DNA of 64,000 nucleotides from Legionella israelensis (lineage in GTDB: Bacteria; Pseudomonadota; Gammaproteobacteria; Legionellales; Legionellaceae): assembly GCF_004571175.1 (NCBI RefSeq), contig NZ_CP038273.1, positions 372,001 through 436,000 of the forward strand, written 5' to 3'. The translations under genes and the position numbers were made by a program. Positions 25,230 to 36,200 of the stretch are shown piece after piece (the stretch's first letter is position 1; each line of letters begins with the position of its first letter). The notes beneath the pieces are model-generated. The model did no database searches, had not been told where the DNA came from, and saw nothing but the letters and a program-made list of their open reading frames with translations.

Positions 25230-25991
25230 TTAACCTTGTTGTTCTGCCAACAATGGATTTATTGAGGCCGTTGATTCCTTAATGCGAATACCGTATGTCT
25301 CCAGATCGTCTGTGCTATAAAAATCATCAGCATCCTCGGCTCTATTATTATCATTCAACTTTATCCATTGTCGATATGGCTGGTTGGTTTCTGACATCCC
25401 CCATGAACAGAGCATGGTATACGTTATAATACAGTTAAAGGCAGTCGACAATCCTGCAATTAATTTTTGTCGGTAATTAAATGAAAGTCCCATTCTACAT
25501 GAATCCACATCCAGATTTTTTAATCCTTTATCACTCAGTTCCAAATCTTCTAATAGAATTTCAATCAGAGATTCAGCATCTCGACCTGCAATCAATTCAG
25601 CCTCTGGATCACCCTGTCCATTTATTAGTAAAGAATCACCTTCTTGAATCTTGGATAAAAAATAGACAATATTGTTTTCATTATCACAAAGATTAATAAG
25701 TGGCTTTTCACACGGATGTTTTTTATACTCTTGAGCCACTAAGCATGCTTTTTCTTTGTCAGGAGCATAGATAAAAATTTCTTGTTGATGAAATATCTTA
25801 CTCAGTATAACACCTGCCTCTACACCGGCAGACAACTCGTGTTTGACTTGATGTGGATATTCATCACTGTAAGCATAAAATATGATAACATGCGTTTTAT
25901 TAAGACCCTTGGTTTTAAAAAATTTTGCCATTGAAGAAGCTGGGGATTGCTTTTTGTGTTTATTAGTAAATATTTCACTCTTCTCTTTCAT
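25230..25991 (-). CDS. unknown 253-aa protein, possible degenerate caspase-like fold
   Basis: A soluble protein of 253 residues without signal peptide. The alternating strands and helices include GDSLLINGQGDPEAELIAG and later GLKNLDVDSCRMGLSF. In clan CD proteases a strand ends in HG and a later strand ends in a catalytic Cys (DSC here). The position of the His is taken by Gln (NGQG), so if the resemblance is real the protein is probably inactive or uses another residue. The ribosome-binding site is weak. The acidic region NRAEDADDFYSTDD near the C-terminus is notable. This is a hypothesis from pattern only. Confidence 0.6.
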   Translation of the reverse strand: MKEKSEIFTNKHKKQSPASSMAKFFKTKGLNKTHVIIFYAYSDEYPHQVKHELSAGVEAGVILSKIFHQQEIFIYAPDKEKACLVAQEYKKHPCEKPLINLCDNENNIVYFLSKIQEGDSLLINGQGDPEAELIAGRDAESLIEILLEDLELSDKGLKNLDVDSCRMGLSFNYRQKLIAGLSTAFNCIITYTMLCSWGMSETNQPYRQWIKLNDNNRAEDADDFYSTDDLETYGIRIKESTASINPLLAEQQG

Positions 25992-26209
25992 TATGAAACG
26001 TTATAATCAAAATGATTATTATATAATGATTCTGATTTAAATTAAATCAAATATTAATGGGGTTGTTTTTCTATTCTAACAAATGGGCATTTTCTATATA
26101 GTGATATCTCCTTAATTTTCATATTGATTAAAGACTTAACCTTCCATTTGCTTCAATATGAAACCCCTTTAGCTATAATCATACATATATTGTGCTAAAA
26201 AAAGAAACC

Positions 26210-27325
26210 ATGAACTTTTTTACAAAGCATCTACGCGCTTTTTATGAAGTTACAAATAAAAAATCAACCTCGCGAATGACCTCAAAAAGGCGGTATCGTC
26301 TAATTCAAATTATATCCATTCAACTTGTTCTGATGGCTATGATTTTAACGGTGAATACGCTTTTTCTTCAATTTTGGTTGATTGTTATTTTATTGATCAT
26401 GGGAATAATTTCTGCGTGTTTTAATCTGATTTTATTAAAAAAAATGAAAAATACCCGCTTAAGCGGACATGTGCTCATCTTAATTACTTTTTTGATTATC
26501 AGTTTGACATATTATTGGGTAGGCGGATTATCGAATTCTTACTTAGCCTGGTATCTTGTCATTCCCATGACAGGTGGAGCAATTCTCGGCATCAGGGGGT
26601 TATTTGTTTATACTTGCCTTTCATTGATATCTATTTTCTTTTTTATCTTGTTCGAACCCATAACTATATACGAAGTGCCGCCCAAGTATTTAACTGAAAT
26701 TTTTTTGGTCAATATCCTCGCCATTCTTTTGCTGGAAACCACCCTGCTCTACAGCCTATTATACGAAAACTTACAATTTTCTACTGAATTGGTGGAGCAG
26801 AATTTTCTCTTGCAAGCGGATCAGAAAAAATTTCACTATTTAGCAAGACACGATAACTTAACTAACTTACCCAATCGAACATATTTTAATGCTTACTTGG
26901 AAAATTTGCTTGGCTCAGTTAATAGTCAAACACATTCAGTGACCCTTTTTTTTATGGATCTCGATCGTTTTAAGGCAATTAATGATACTTACGGTCATCA
27001 TGCAGGCGATCAAGTACTTCTAGAATGCAGTAAACGCTTACAGCGATGTCTTCGTAATAACGATTTCATTGCCCGAATGGGAGGCGATGAATTTATTGCT
27101 GTAATTGTACATAATAAAAACGATAATGTCCCAGATGTACTTGCCAAACGCATTTTACAAGAATTTAATCAGCCTTTTCATATTGAAAAAAATAGACTTA
27201 CATGTCATCTCAGCTTAGGTGCCGCCTCCTATCCTAGCGATGCGACTTCCACGGAAGAACTATTAAAAAAAGCAGATAAAGCTATGTATGCTATGAAAAT
27301 AAAAAACCGAAACAGGGAAAACTAG
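26210..27325 (+). CDS. membrane-bound diguanylate cyclase (GGDEF)
   Basis: It makes c-di-GMP from two GTP. The protein is 371 residues from the ATG at 26210 (a GTG six codons upstream is possible). The N-terminal half has about six hydrophobic helices (about 30-195) forming an integral-membrane sensor of unknown ligand. A short linker leads to the GGDEF domain: DNLTNLPNRTYF, then FMDLDRFKAINDTYGHHAGDQ in consecutive blocks, and the intact signature GGDEF at 291-295. RNND at 282-285 is the inhibitory I-site, five residues before GGDEF, so product feedback is expected. A c-di-GMP receptor, LapD, is encoded at 44.8-46.7 kb. Confidence 0.92.
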   Translation: MNFFTKHLRAFYEVTNKKSTSRMTSKRRYRLIQIISIQLVLMAMILTVNTLFLQFWLIVILLIMGIISACFNLILLKKMKNTRLSGHVLILITFLIISLTYYWVGGLSNSYLAWYLVIPMTGGAILGIRGLFVYTCLSLISIFFFILFEPITIYEVPPKYLTEIFLVNILAILLLETTLLYSLLYENLQFSTELVEQNFLLQADQKKFHYLARHDNLTNLPNRTYFNAYLENLLGSVNSQTHSVTLFFMDLDRFKAINDTYGHHAGDQVLLECSKRLQRCLRNNDFIARMGGDEFIAVIVHNKNDNVPDVLAKRILQEFNQPFHIEKNRLTCHLSLGAASYPSDATSTEELLKKADKAMYAMKIKNRNREN

Positions 27326-27360
27326 CATTATCATGATTTCATTTTTCGCATGAATGAATA

Positions 27361-28659
27361 TTACAATGAGGGTTTGTAAGATTGAAATTCTTCGAATTTT
27401 TGTTTTTTATTTTTAATCTCATGCGCTTTTTGATCTTCATTGTCTGCCAAGGGTGCTTGCTTCGAATCAATTTTTGGGCTAAGTAGCCGCTTAGAGCGAC
27501 GTGGTGATGCGGGCATCACTACATCAGTATCTTCCTTTTTGGCACGGTAAAGAACCGTAGGAAATAACTCAGCAGCCATCGATTTATTCACACTCAATCC
27601 ATGCTCATCCAGAAGCACATGACAAAAAAGTGAATAAGATATTTTATGAATGACTCTAGGCTCGTGCGGCGCGCTGGCGTCATTAGGATCAATAAAATAA
27701 ACGTACCCATCCTCCTGCATCCTTTCTGCGCCAATGATTTTAATCACATGCGTTTCTTCCCCAGCCTCTTCCTCTTCTGTTTTCATCACATTGAAAATAG
27801 AATAGCCATCTTCCCCATTCTCGGTGAAATGAAGTGCAGGTTGACCCGTACCCACTTTCACCAGGTTATAATCAATTTCCGCAAGTAGCGAAGCCTGCCG
27901 GATCTCTTCGATTAAAGCCTGCAATCCTTTTACAGGATGCCAGGAAGAATCTGTGTAATCATATGACCATATGTGTTTGATAATGGCGCGATCATAATAC
28001 GATGACAATTCATCGCTGGAAAGGTCTAATGTAGAGGGAATTCCGTTGCGCTTAACTGCCTCCCAAACCGCACTTTCAACATTAAAATGAAGTCTGCGAC
28101 TGACCGTTTTTATCGCATCCATAAGAGCCCTGCCTTGCCGATTCATCGCAAAATACGTTAAATCAACTTCGTTACTGTCAATAAAATCTTGCAGAAGTTT
28201 TCGTGGTGCCTCCCTCAATGTAGAGGAATTTTTTAATAAAAAACTGGCTAGAAGTCTGTCGCGTGATTCATTTTCATCATCCATTTGCTCATTAAACCAA
28301 TCAACAAATGCGTCTTCTTCTGCCTTAATCAAGGTTAAGCCAGTACATTCTTTATGATAATCAGAGATGATTTTTTCAATATCCCGTTGCGGACCGCTAA
28401 AAAATGGGCCATAAAAGGTATGCTTGAAAGCACTGTACCAACAAGTGCCGCCTCTCTGAGCCGATTGATACCGAGAGGTATTGGATTCGGATAATTGAAT
28501 AAACCGCCCATCCTTAATGTAAGTAAGTGCAAGAGATGAGCCTTCCGGCAAATTTTTCTCCAATTCTTTTACTCCGGAAGCAGATAAAGTGTTTTTATAA
28601 TATTTACCGCCGGGAAATTTTCGAATCACTTTGGTTTTTTCGTTAATGTAAAAATTCAT
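27361..28659 (-). CDS. probable papain-like cysteine protease with basic C-terminal tail; candidate effector
   Basis: A 432-residue protein from the ATG at 28659 (longer starts would add an unlikely N-terminus). The segment RGGTCWYSAFKH places Cys73 before Trp, as in papain-fold enzymes, with Gln68 as an oxyanion-hole candidate. His304 in EETHVIKIIGAERM and Asp324/Asn326 in YVYFIDPND fit the rest of a Cys-His-Asp/Asn triad on adjacent strands. The C-terminus has a Pro/Ser-rich basic stretch PRRSKRLL (386-393) and KNKKQK (416-421), resembling eukaryotic nuclear-localisation signals. There is no signal peptide. A Dot/Icm-delivered protease or deamidase is a reasonable hypothesis. No named family is recognised. 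Confidence 0.7.
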   Translation of the reverse strand: MNFYINEKTKVIRKFPGGKYYKNTLSASGVKELEKNLPEGSSLALTYIKDGRFIQLSESNTSRYQSAQRGGTCWYSAFKHTFYGPFFSGPQRDIEKIISDYHKECTGLTLIKAEEDAFVDWFNEQMDDENESRDRLLASFLLKNSSTLREAPRKLLQDFIDSNEVDLTYFAMNRQGRALMDAIKTVSRRLHFNVESAVWEAVKRNGIPSTLDLSSDELSSYYDRAIIKHIWSYDYTDSSWHPVKGLQALIEEIRQASLLAEIDYNLVKVGTGQPALHFTENGEDGYSIFNVMKTEEEEAGEETHVIKIIGAERMQEDGYVYFIDPNDASAPHEPRVIHKISYSLFCHVLLDEHGLSVNKSMAAELFPTVLYRAKKEDTDVVMPASPRRSKRLLSPKIDSKQAPLADNEDQKAHEIKNKKQKFEEFQSYKPSL

Positions 28660-29299
28660 AATCATCTCAAGAAATTTTTTCTGTAAGTAAAGAACTGGAA
28701 TTTTGTTTACCCAACAAAATGGATCAAATTTTATCATAGTGATTTTATAATGCCAATCTAATAAAAAGATGACCCTTTGATATCGAAGAAAAATTGTACA
28801 TATCACTGGCAATAAAAGATCATTCTGTTCAACTCAGACTATCTTGCTAATTCAGCCATTCTTCAATGATTAATGATCATCTATTCCGTACGAAAAATTC
28901 ATACATTGAAGACGGATTAGCTTTATCGCGTGGACGTTTTGAATATTTTAATCATAATAACCTGGCCGATCTGAAAGCACGCATTGCTGAGAAAGCTCCA
29001 AAATTGTTGTTTTCTTTTTCCCTATTGAGACATTCCCGATGCCATACGCTGGATCAGTGAAATCATTCCACTTACACACTTCTTGCGCATTCTGCATAGC
29101 GTCATGCAGGTAATGATTATCCAACTCGAAAAAAAAGCGATATTGATCCAGCCTGCAAGAAAACATTACTGCTCATATATGGACCGAGCTTTTTTCTCTG
29201 TAGATGAGAGATTTTTCTTGTCATATACAGAGACTTTTTTAGAGAAAACCTGAACTAAAATATGCTGTTCCATCAACAAACAAGATTGGGATGAACAAG
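28660..29299. other. 640-bp gene-poor stretch
   Basis: It holds only the short fragment at 28866-29060 described separately and AT-rich sequence presumed to carry the promoter of the protease-like gene. A minus-strand open stretch at 28948-29166 overlaps the fragment and is not convincing as a gene. Confidence 0.4.
28866..29060 (+). pseudogene. possible fragment of a PLP-dependent alpha-oxoamine synthase
   Basis: A 64-residue frame with NDHLFRTKNSYIEDGLALS followed by FEYFNHNNLADLKARI. The spaced pattern D..S..DG..LS......F.HN...L is that of 8-amino-7-oxononanoate synthase/KBL-type enzymes around the substrate strand. Nothing before or after continues the domain, so this would be a decayed remnant. 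The family assignment is tentative. Confidence 0.3.
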
Positions 29300-29734
29300 T
29301 TATTTTTCATATAATTCAATAGGTAGATGATCAGGATCGAAAATAAAAGTAAAATATTTCTGGGTCGCTTTGTCGAGACGTATAGGTTCAGCTTCAATCT
29401 TTTTGTTTTTTAAATCATTCACTGATTTTTGCAAATCATCCACTTCAAATGCCAGATGCCTCAAACCTCTAGCTTCCGGCCTGGAAATTCTTTCTGGCGG
29501 GTTTGGAAAAGAAAAAAGTTCTATGATATATTCTCCATGTAGTGAAAGATCCAATTTATAAGATTGACGCTCCTCTCTATATGTCTCTTTAACCACTTCC
29601 AGACCCAAAACATGAGTATAAAAATGTTTTGATTTTTCATAATCTGAACAGATAATAGCAATATGATGAATTCGATTTAACATGTTTTTCTGATTAAATG
29701 GGCTCAGCGAAGAAAAAATAACTTCATTGTACAT
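29300..29734 (-). CDS. VOC-family protein (glyoxalase I-like, YaeR type)
   Basis: A 144-residue single-domain vicinal-oxygen-chelate protein. The two beta-alpha-beta-beta-beta modules are visible: IHHIAIICSDYEKSKHFYTHVLG and GLRHLAFEVDDLQKSV. Metal ligand candidates are the His in HHIAI, the Glu in YIIELF, the His in LRHLAF and the Glu in LPIELYE. The pattern is closest to YaeR/glyoxalase-like enzymes; the substrate is unknown. I start it at 29734 because GGAGG is placed 8 bases before that ATG. A shorter start at 29683 begins directly at the domain. Confidence 0.85.
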   Translation of the reverse strand: MYNEVIFSSLSPFNQKNMLNRIHHIAIICSDYEKSKHFYTHVLGLEVVKETYREERQSYKLDLSLHGEYIIELFSFPNPPERISRPEARGLRHLAFEVDDLQKSVNDLKNKKIEAEPIRLDKATQKYFTFIFDPDHLPIELYEK

Positions 29735-29830
29735 GTCCTTTTCCTCCATAAACAGAGGATATTTATCATTTTCAGTATTCCTTCTTTCAATAAATTAATC
29801 ATCGTCATATTCTACCAGAGCCGAATAAAA

Positions 29831-30298
29831 CTACTCCGGAGTAATGCCTATATATTTTTGCTCAGGCCAGATTTCTTTTTTTTCTTTAAAAAACCGCTGG
29901 GTAGTGGGCTTGCGATAATATACTGTCAGTTTGTCATCACAAAGACTAAACTGTACCTCAAAATTACGAATTCTCATGTCCCTTTTCGTCAATAAAGAAG
30001 TAATAGGAATTTGTACCTTGTGCGGTTTTCTTTGGGAATCTTTCCAGGATATATACGCCATTTCAGGAATTTCCATGGACATAGAATAATAAGCTCCCGA
30101 ATATACACTGTACTCTTCACTTCCATAATCAATTTCTCCATATTTAAGATGAATATTATAGAGAGCTTTTTTACATCCATTTTCAATCTCCATTGCATAC
30201 ACAATTTTATGCGCATATAACTGCTTGCATAATAGAAATAAAAACAACAACAAATATGCGATCATGCTTTTTGCACACTTAATACTGGTTGTGAACAT
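29831..30298 (-). CDS. small exported protein, candidate immunity protein to the RHS-Tle1 protein
   Basis: A 155-residue protein with an N-terminal hydrophobic segment (SMIAYLLLFLFLLCKQLYA) that looks like a signal peptide or anchor, followed by a compact beta-rich domain with YISWKDSQRKPHKVQI and FEVQFSLCDDKLTVYYRKP. The ATG at 30298 follows GAGGG and overlaps the end of the giant upstream gene by 20 bp, so the two are translationally coupled. Periplasmic immunity proteins (for example DUF3304-type Tli1) protect against Tle1 phospholipases and have a comparable size and location. The homology is not demonstrated; the case is positional and architectural. Confidence 0.6.
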   Translation of the reverse strand: MFTTSIKCAKSMIAYLLLFLFLLCKQLYAHKIVYAMEIENGCKKALYNIHLKYGEIDYGSEEYSVYSGAYYSMSMEIPEMAYISWKDSQRKPHKVQIPITSLLTKRDMRIRNFEVQFSLCDDKLTVYYRKPTTQRFFKEKKEIWPEQKYIGITPE

Positions 30299-33200
30299 AC
30301 TCAATGACCCTCGTATAATTATGAGTAATGCTTTGTCTCGCTTTATCAATGATATAACGTGAATCGTGAGTCCTTAATACAGGATCACTTAAAGAAGGAG
30401 CCGGATAAAGATTCGGTTTTAAGGGTATGTCCAGTTTTTTCAGGTAACGATAACTCATATCAAGAGCAATTCTGGAGTAAGGATTATGATACCCTCCACC
30501 AACATCAGAGTGAGCACCAGGAAGTACAATTTCCGTCAATCTCTGATCGTGGGGGCGATTTTTATCGCGCACACTGGTTAAGGGGAAAGCTAAGCGCTGC
30601 TCATCCTTTGCGGTGATGTGCAATACATGCTCCACTCCCTTGGGAATGTGTAAACGAAAACCAAAGTGAGCACCTGGCAAACCAATTGAAGCCACAGTGT
30701 CAAATAACACCATGGCTTTTACTTTTGGCGTTGCAAAATAGCGGGTATATTTTCCGTAAGAGAGCGAAGAAGTATCCGGCATGCCTTTTTCCTCCAGATA
30801 ATTGGCAAACTCGCGCGCTTCCGTTGAGCCCCGGCTGAAACTGGTCAAAATCAGCTTGATTTTGGCATTAGGTTTTTTATGCATCGCTCTATTAATAAAC
30901 TCAACCAATTTATTATAAGCTTCATAAACACGCTCTGTTGCACCAAGACCTGTAGCTCCTCCTATAATCTCGGTAGTTGAATCAGTACCTACACCTTTTA
31001 TGTAAAATTTCTCTCCTCTTTTATCGTCAAAAATTGTATAAAGCAAGGCAGGATTGGTTTTATCCCGCATTTTCTCCTTATCATTCCAGGTGCCATCAAA
31101 GGAGATAAAAGCATACACGGTGTTTTTGTCCTCGGTGTTGTCCTGAAAAGTCAAGCGGTCAATGAGTTGATAACTGCTTTGGATGAGCTTTTTGTCTTCA
31201 TCGGTTAAAGCGAAGCCTTCTTCCAACTCCTGTTGCTCCAGTTGGCGGGCTCTGGCATTTTGTATGGCTGCTTTTTGCTCCATATCTGCTTTTAGTCGAG
31301 CATCCTGGTCGGTCTTGCCCCCTTCCTCGACAAAGGTATTACCAATGCCGTCCCCTAAGCTTTCAGCAAGAACACCGGCGACATCAAAATGACCGGATAA
31401 TGAGCTTTGCAAGCTGTTTCGTGTAAGACTTCTCAGTGTATGATTCAATGCCCCGCCGGCATGCTCGCCCAGCGTTTGACTGACTTTGGATTGCGCGGAT
31501 TCTGCCATTTCACTATGAGATAGTCCGCCAATGAGTCCACTGGCAGCAAGTTCAGTGAAATCAAAATGACGGTGTTTCTCAAAGCTTAGGTGAATGCCCT
31601 GAGATACAGCATCCTGTTCTATCATGGCTGCAGCCGTATTGAGATTAAAACATGTAGAAGAGGCATTTTTTAATGTTTCACCTAACTTGGCAACCGACGA
31701 TAAACTATTCACGCCTCGTGCTATCCCGATACCGGCCGCTGAGGACAAACCGCTAATGAGTGCACTTTTCAGGTTTAATCCATGTTGCAGGCCAAAGGCA
31801 TTTTGTATTCCCTGGCTTGCAATGTTGCCAACAAAACCGGCGGCAAAGCCGATACCTGCTGTTGGAATCAGAGATAAACCTGCATGGCCAATCCACCCCC
31901 CGGACAACAAACCGCTTCCTGTGGATAAGAGTGAACTCAAGCTTGCCAATGCCGCATGACCTGCTAGCGCTCCCAAGACACCTGCCGTCAGGACAGAAGC
32001 GACTATACCAACCACTGTCGCCATAATTCGACTTAAAAACTGATGATGATTTTTGAGGGGCTTAGGTAAAGGCAATGGGGCTGTTGCACTGGTATCGCCA
32101 TAAGCATCAGCTTTCATCACTTGATGTGTTTCAGCCGTTTGATGCTGGCCGCTGTTTACCGCCGGTATGATTAAACGACGCCCGATTTGAAGTTCATCCT
32201 GCTTTCCACTAATTCCGTTGGCATCAGCTAATAAATACCAAAGACTGCTATCACCATAGACAGCCAAGGCAATCTGATCCAAACGATCCCCGGCTTTGAC
32301 TGTATAACTGCCTAAGCTGTCTTGAGGTGTTTCCGGCGGAGTATCACTGACTTTTGTCTGATCAATAAAATCACTTGCTTTCAATACAGTGCCGCCAGGA
32401 TTAAAACCGCCATATACTGATAAATTCTGTCTTTTAAAATCATCAATATGCACATCCCCCACGGTCTTACCATTCAGGGTTAAATAATTCGTCACCCCCT
32501 TATTGTTCTCGCAGGCACGCAGGCCATCCATTGAGCTCATCCAGTAATGAGTACTGTGATTTTTCCCCTGATTATCATAATTGTTATCAATGGCATCGCT
32601 GAGAAGACCATTTTTATCATAGTGCCTTATACTGCTTCCCGTAGTAACCTGGCCATTGGCCATAAAAATCACCGAATCTTTGGAAAGCTGGGCTTCATCC
32701 CATAAGGCAGCGTATTCGTAATGGTGAGTTATTGTGGTATGCGTGTTTCCTTTTACATCATAACCCCGATAGGTTTGTGTATCGACTTGTCCAAGGGTAT
32801 TGTAATAAAAATTAATCTCAGATTGAGTCCGATTATAGGCGTCCATAACGCGCTGCAGCTCAAGCTCACCTTTATTCCAGCCATATATCGTGGTCTGCGC
32901 GATCTGTTCATTACTATCAAAACGGACTTCCGTCAATAAGTGTCCATCGCCATCATAACCTCTGGCACTCAGTTTTTCAGTTTTCCCTCCTGCTTTACGA
33001 TGGGTGGATTGAAGTTGAGATGAGGCATTATAATGATAGAGCCAATGAACCTCGGAACCGTTCTCATAACTTGTTGCTTCATTAATGTTTCCTGCAGCAT
33101 CACGGCCTAAAAGGCTGCCTTTGCTCTGATGGATGGTGATCTGACCGTCCTGCAAAACCCCTTTATTAATGCGCATGCGATGATTGGCATCATAATCAAA

Positions 33201-36200
33201 ATAATCCTCCGACTGCTGGGTTTGATAACCATCATAACAAGCCTTTACTTTGGTATGGCGGATGTTGCTGACTTCATCATAGTCATAATCGACAGCCAGC
33301 ATCTCCTGATTTTTTGGAGGCATGCGATTATCTGTATCATTTGGGCGATATCGACGTATCTTGACTAGACGACCTAGTTCATCGTATTCATAATGATCGT
33401 TTTCCATGAGCCAGCCATGCTTGTAATCTCCACTTTTGCTCGACTTTTTATGAATGACACGACCTTCCTGATCGTAGTCATAATCGATGGTTTCCGTGGT
33501 TCCCTCATCAGCAAACTTCTCAAGAAGGCCGTTGCCTCGATAGTAATATTTATGATGCTTGCCATGACTGCCTATTTCCTCAATCAGAAGACCATTGGTG
33601 TTATAGCGGTAAGTAGTGCTATGCTGGCCTAAATCCGTATGCTGGACAAGTCGCCCTTTGTCATCGTATTTCCAGCTTTGACGATGCCCCATGGCATCGA
33701 TCTCGACGGTTTTGTGACCCGCATCATCATATTCATAGGAGGCAGTAAAACCCCGTTCATCAATACGACGTACCAAATTATCCCGACTGTCATAAAAATA
33801 TTTTATGCTGTCCTGTGCCAGATTATGCTGCTCAATCAACTTGCCTGCTTCATCATATTGATACCAGGTCTTTGAGGCATTACCCAAAACCGACAGCAGA
33901 CGATCATTGCGATCGTAGGTATAGCTGATAATGCCGCCGAGTTCATTGCGGCGCTGTTGCAATTGGCCGAGCAAATTATATTCACTGTCTTTATGATGAC
34001 CGAGGGCATCTACCTCGCGAACAACATGTCCTTCTGCATCGTATATTTTTGCAACAAGATAGCCTTTCGCATCAATTACAGCAACGGCCTGGCCAAGTTC
34101 ATCATAGGCATAATGATGCTCAGGCGAAAGACGTCGACGTTGACCATGCGCATCCATCACACTAACCTCTGGCAGTTTTTGATGAGTGATTTGGTCAAAA
34201 GCATTATAACGATAATAAGTGATCTGACCTAAGCTGTTGCTATGCGACAACATGTTGCCCCATCGATCCACGGTATAATTCTGACTGTTTTTTTCAAGGC
34301 ACTTTTTATCATGATTTTTTTTATCGACTGTGGTGCTGTATTTCACCTGGCTCAAAAGATGCCCTAAATTGTCATAAATATTATCCTGTCTTTGCAGATT
34401 AAAATAATCCTGACCATCATCATATTGGGCAAGTTCAGCATAATTCACATGACTTAAATCAATGCCATTGTTACCATGCTCAGTTGTGACATGGTTAGAG
34501 GATGTCACGATTTGAGTCAGACAGTTATCCAGGCTGTATACATAAATCTGCCAATAGCCAGGCTGGTTGCTTCGCCACACTCGTCCCTGCTGGTCATATT
34601 CTGCAAACAGTGTCATCTGACCATCCATACCTTTTGCAGTGATTTCACCAAAAGCGTTATAGCTGATATCTTCAGTACGATAACCTCCCTGCTGCTTCAG
34701 AGTCGCTGTTTGTAATAAACGATTTTCTGCATCATAACGATAGGTTTTTTCATCCAGTAAAAGACGTCCATCGATCTGATGACGAATTTGATAGCGGCGC
34801 ACAATATTACCGTTTTCATCGTAACTAAAGCTAACTTCATGGCCTTCGCCGTCTATCTCATGAAGCAAATGGCCTTCGTTATCGTATATATAGCTTTGGG
34901 TACTGTCCTGAGCAGAAGCTCCGGATAATATAAAATGGGATTCATCGACGACAGATGCGCCTTTGGTATGGCGCCTCATTGAAACCAATTGACCCAAAGC
35001 ATCGTAAGCATAAGTGATTGCGCTGCGACCTTTTGCTGTTTTCGGACCTGCTTTTGCTATCAATTGCCCCTCACTATTGTAATAGCAATACGCTGTCTGC
35101 CCCTTAGCATCCGTCTTTGAAGTCATATGACCCAGAGCATCATATGTGTAGGAGGTTGTCAGATCGCCACTGAGCGGTTCATAACAATGCTTCTTTTCAT
35201 CAAAGCGTTGCCAGTTGACGTGTTTTAAGATCTTGGCAGTCATCCGTCCTGAACGGTCATAGGTAGACACTACCTCACGGTCCTGTAGGTCTTTTTTAGG
35301 TTTCGTGAAATCACGCTCATTAAACGAGGATGCGCGACAGGAGTATTGATATTCTCTGTCTACTTCAGCAAAAGCATTATAATTCCAGCTTGTAAGATAG
35401 CCTTCTGCATCAATGGTAGCCGTCTTTTGACCTTCATGATCATAATAATGATGAGTAATGAGCCATTCATTTTCATTACGCTTCACACGGGTTTGTATCA
35501 CTTCACCAAAGGCATTGTAAGTCGTGTGCGTTACAGGACACAGCAAGCTGTATTGGTGTGTTTTTGAGTTATAAACATGAGACTTGTCGGCTTTAAGCTC
35601 AATGACCCGACTGACTGCGTCATAGTCAAACCATTGATGACGATCATTGGTGCTTGTCTTTATCCGTTGTTTAATCTCATCGAAGCTGAGCGGTTCTTGC
35701 AAATGACTTAATGGCAAACGTTGTGCATAGCTTGTTTTTATCTTTAGTCGACCTAATGTATCGTATTGATATTGAGTTAAAGCAGATGTGGCATCTACAC
35801 TGAAAACAAGCTGTCCGTTAAAATCATACACAAAATGCTTGCTGTTGCCTTTTTTATCTTTACTGACGACCATTTCACCAAACGCATTATAACTCCATGT
35901 TTCAGATAAAGTTTTGTAAATATCATGACGTTTGCCATCCAGAGGCGACTTAGGATCATTCACTGCAACATTTGGATATTTGATGGCTATCAGATGATTT
36001 TCTTCATCGTATTCATATTGTCGTTGGCGATTCATCCCTCCCTTATCCTCAATGCTTGTAATGCAATTGCCAAAGGCGTCATATTCCCTTGTACTGATAA
36101 CGGAGCGATGTTCCTGCATGCATTGCCCGTTTTTCCAGACCGTTATGGTTTTTATCGGACTGATGCTTTTAACCATCTGGCCATTTTCATCATAAGCATA

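Noticed and set aside
28948-29166. Minus-strand 72-residue frame
   Set aside because: No ribosome-binding site and no recognisable domain; it overlaps the better-supported plus-strand fragment.
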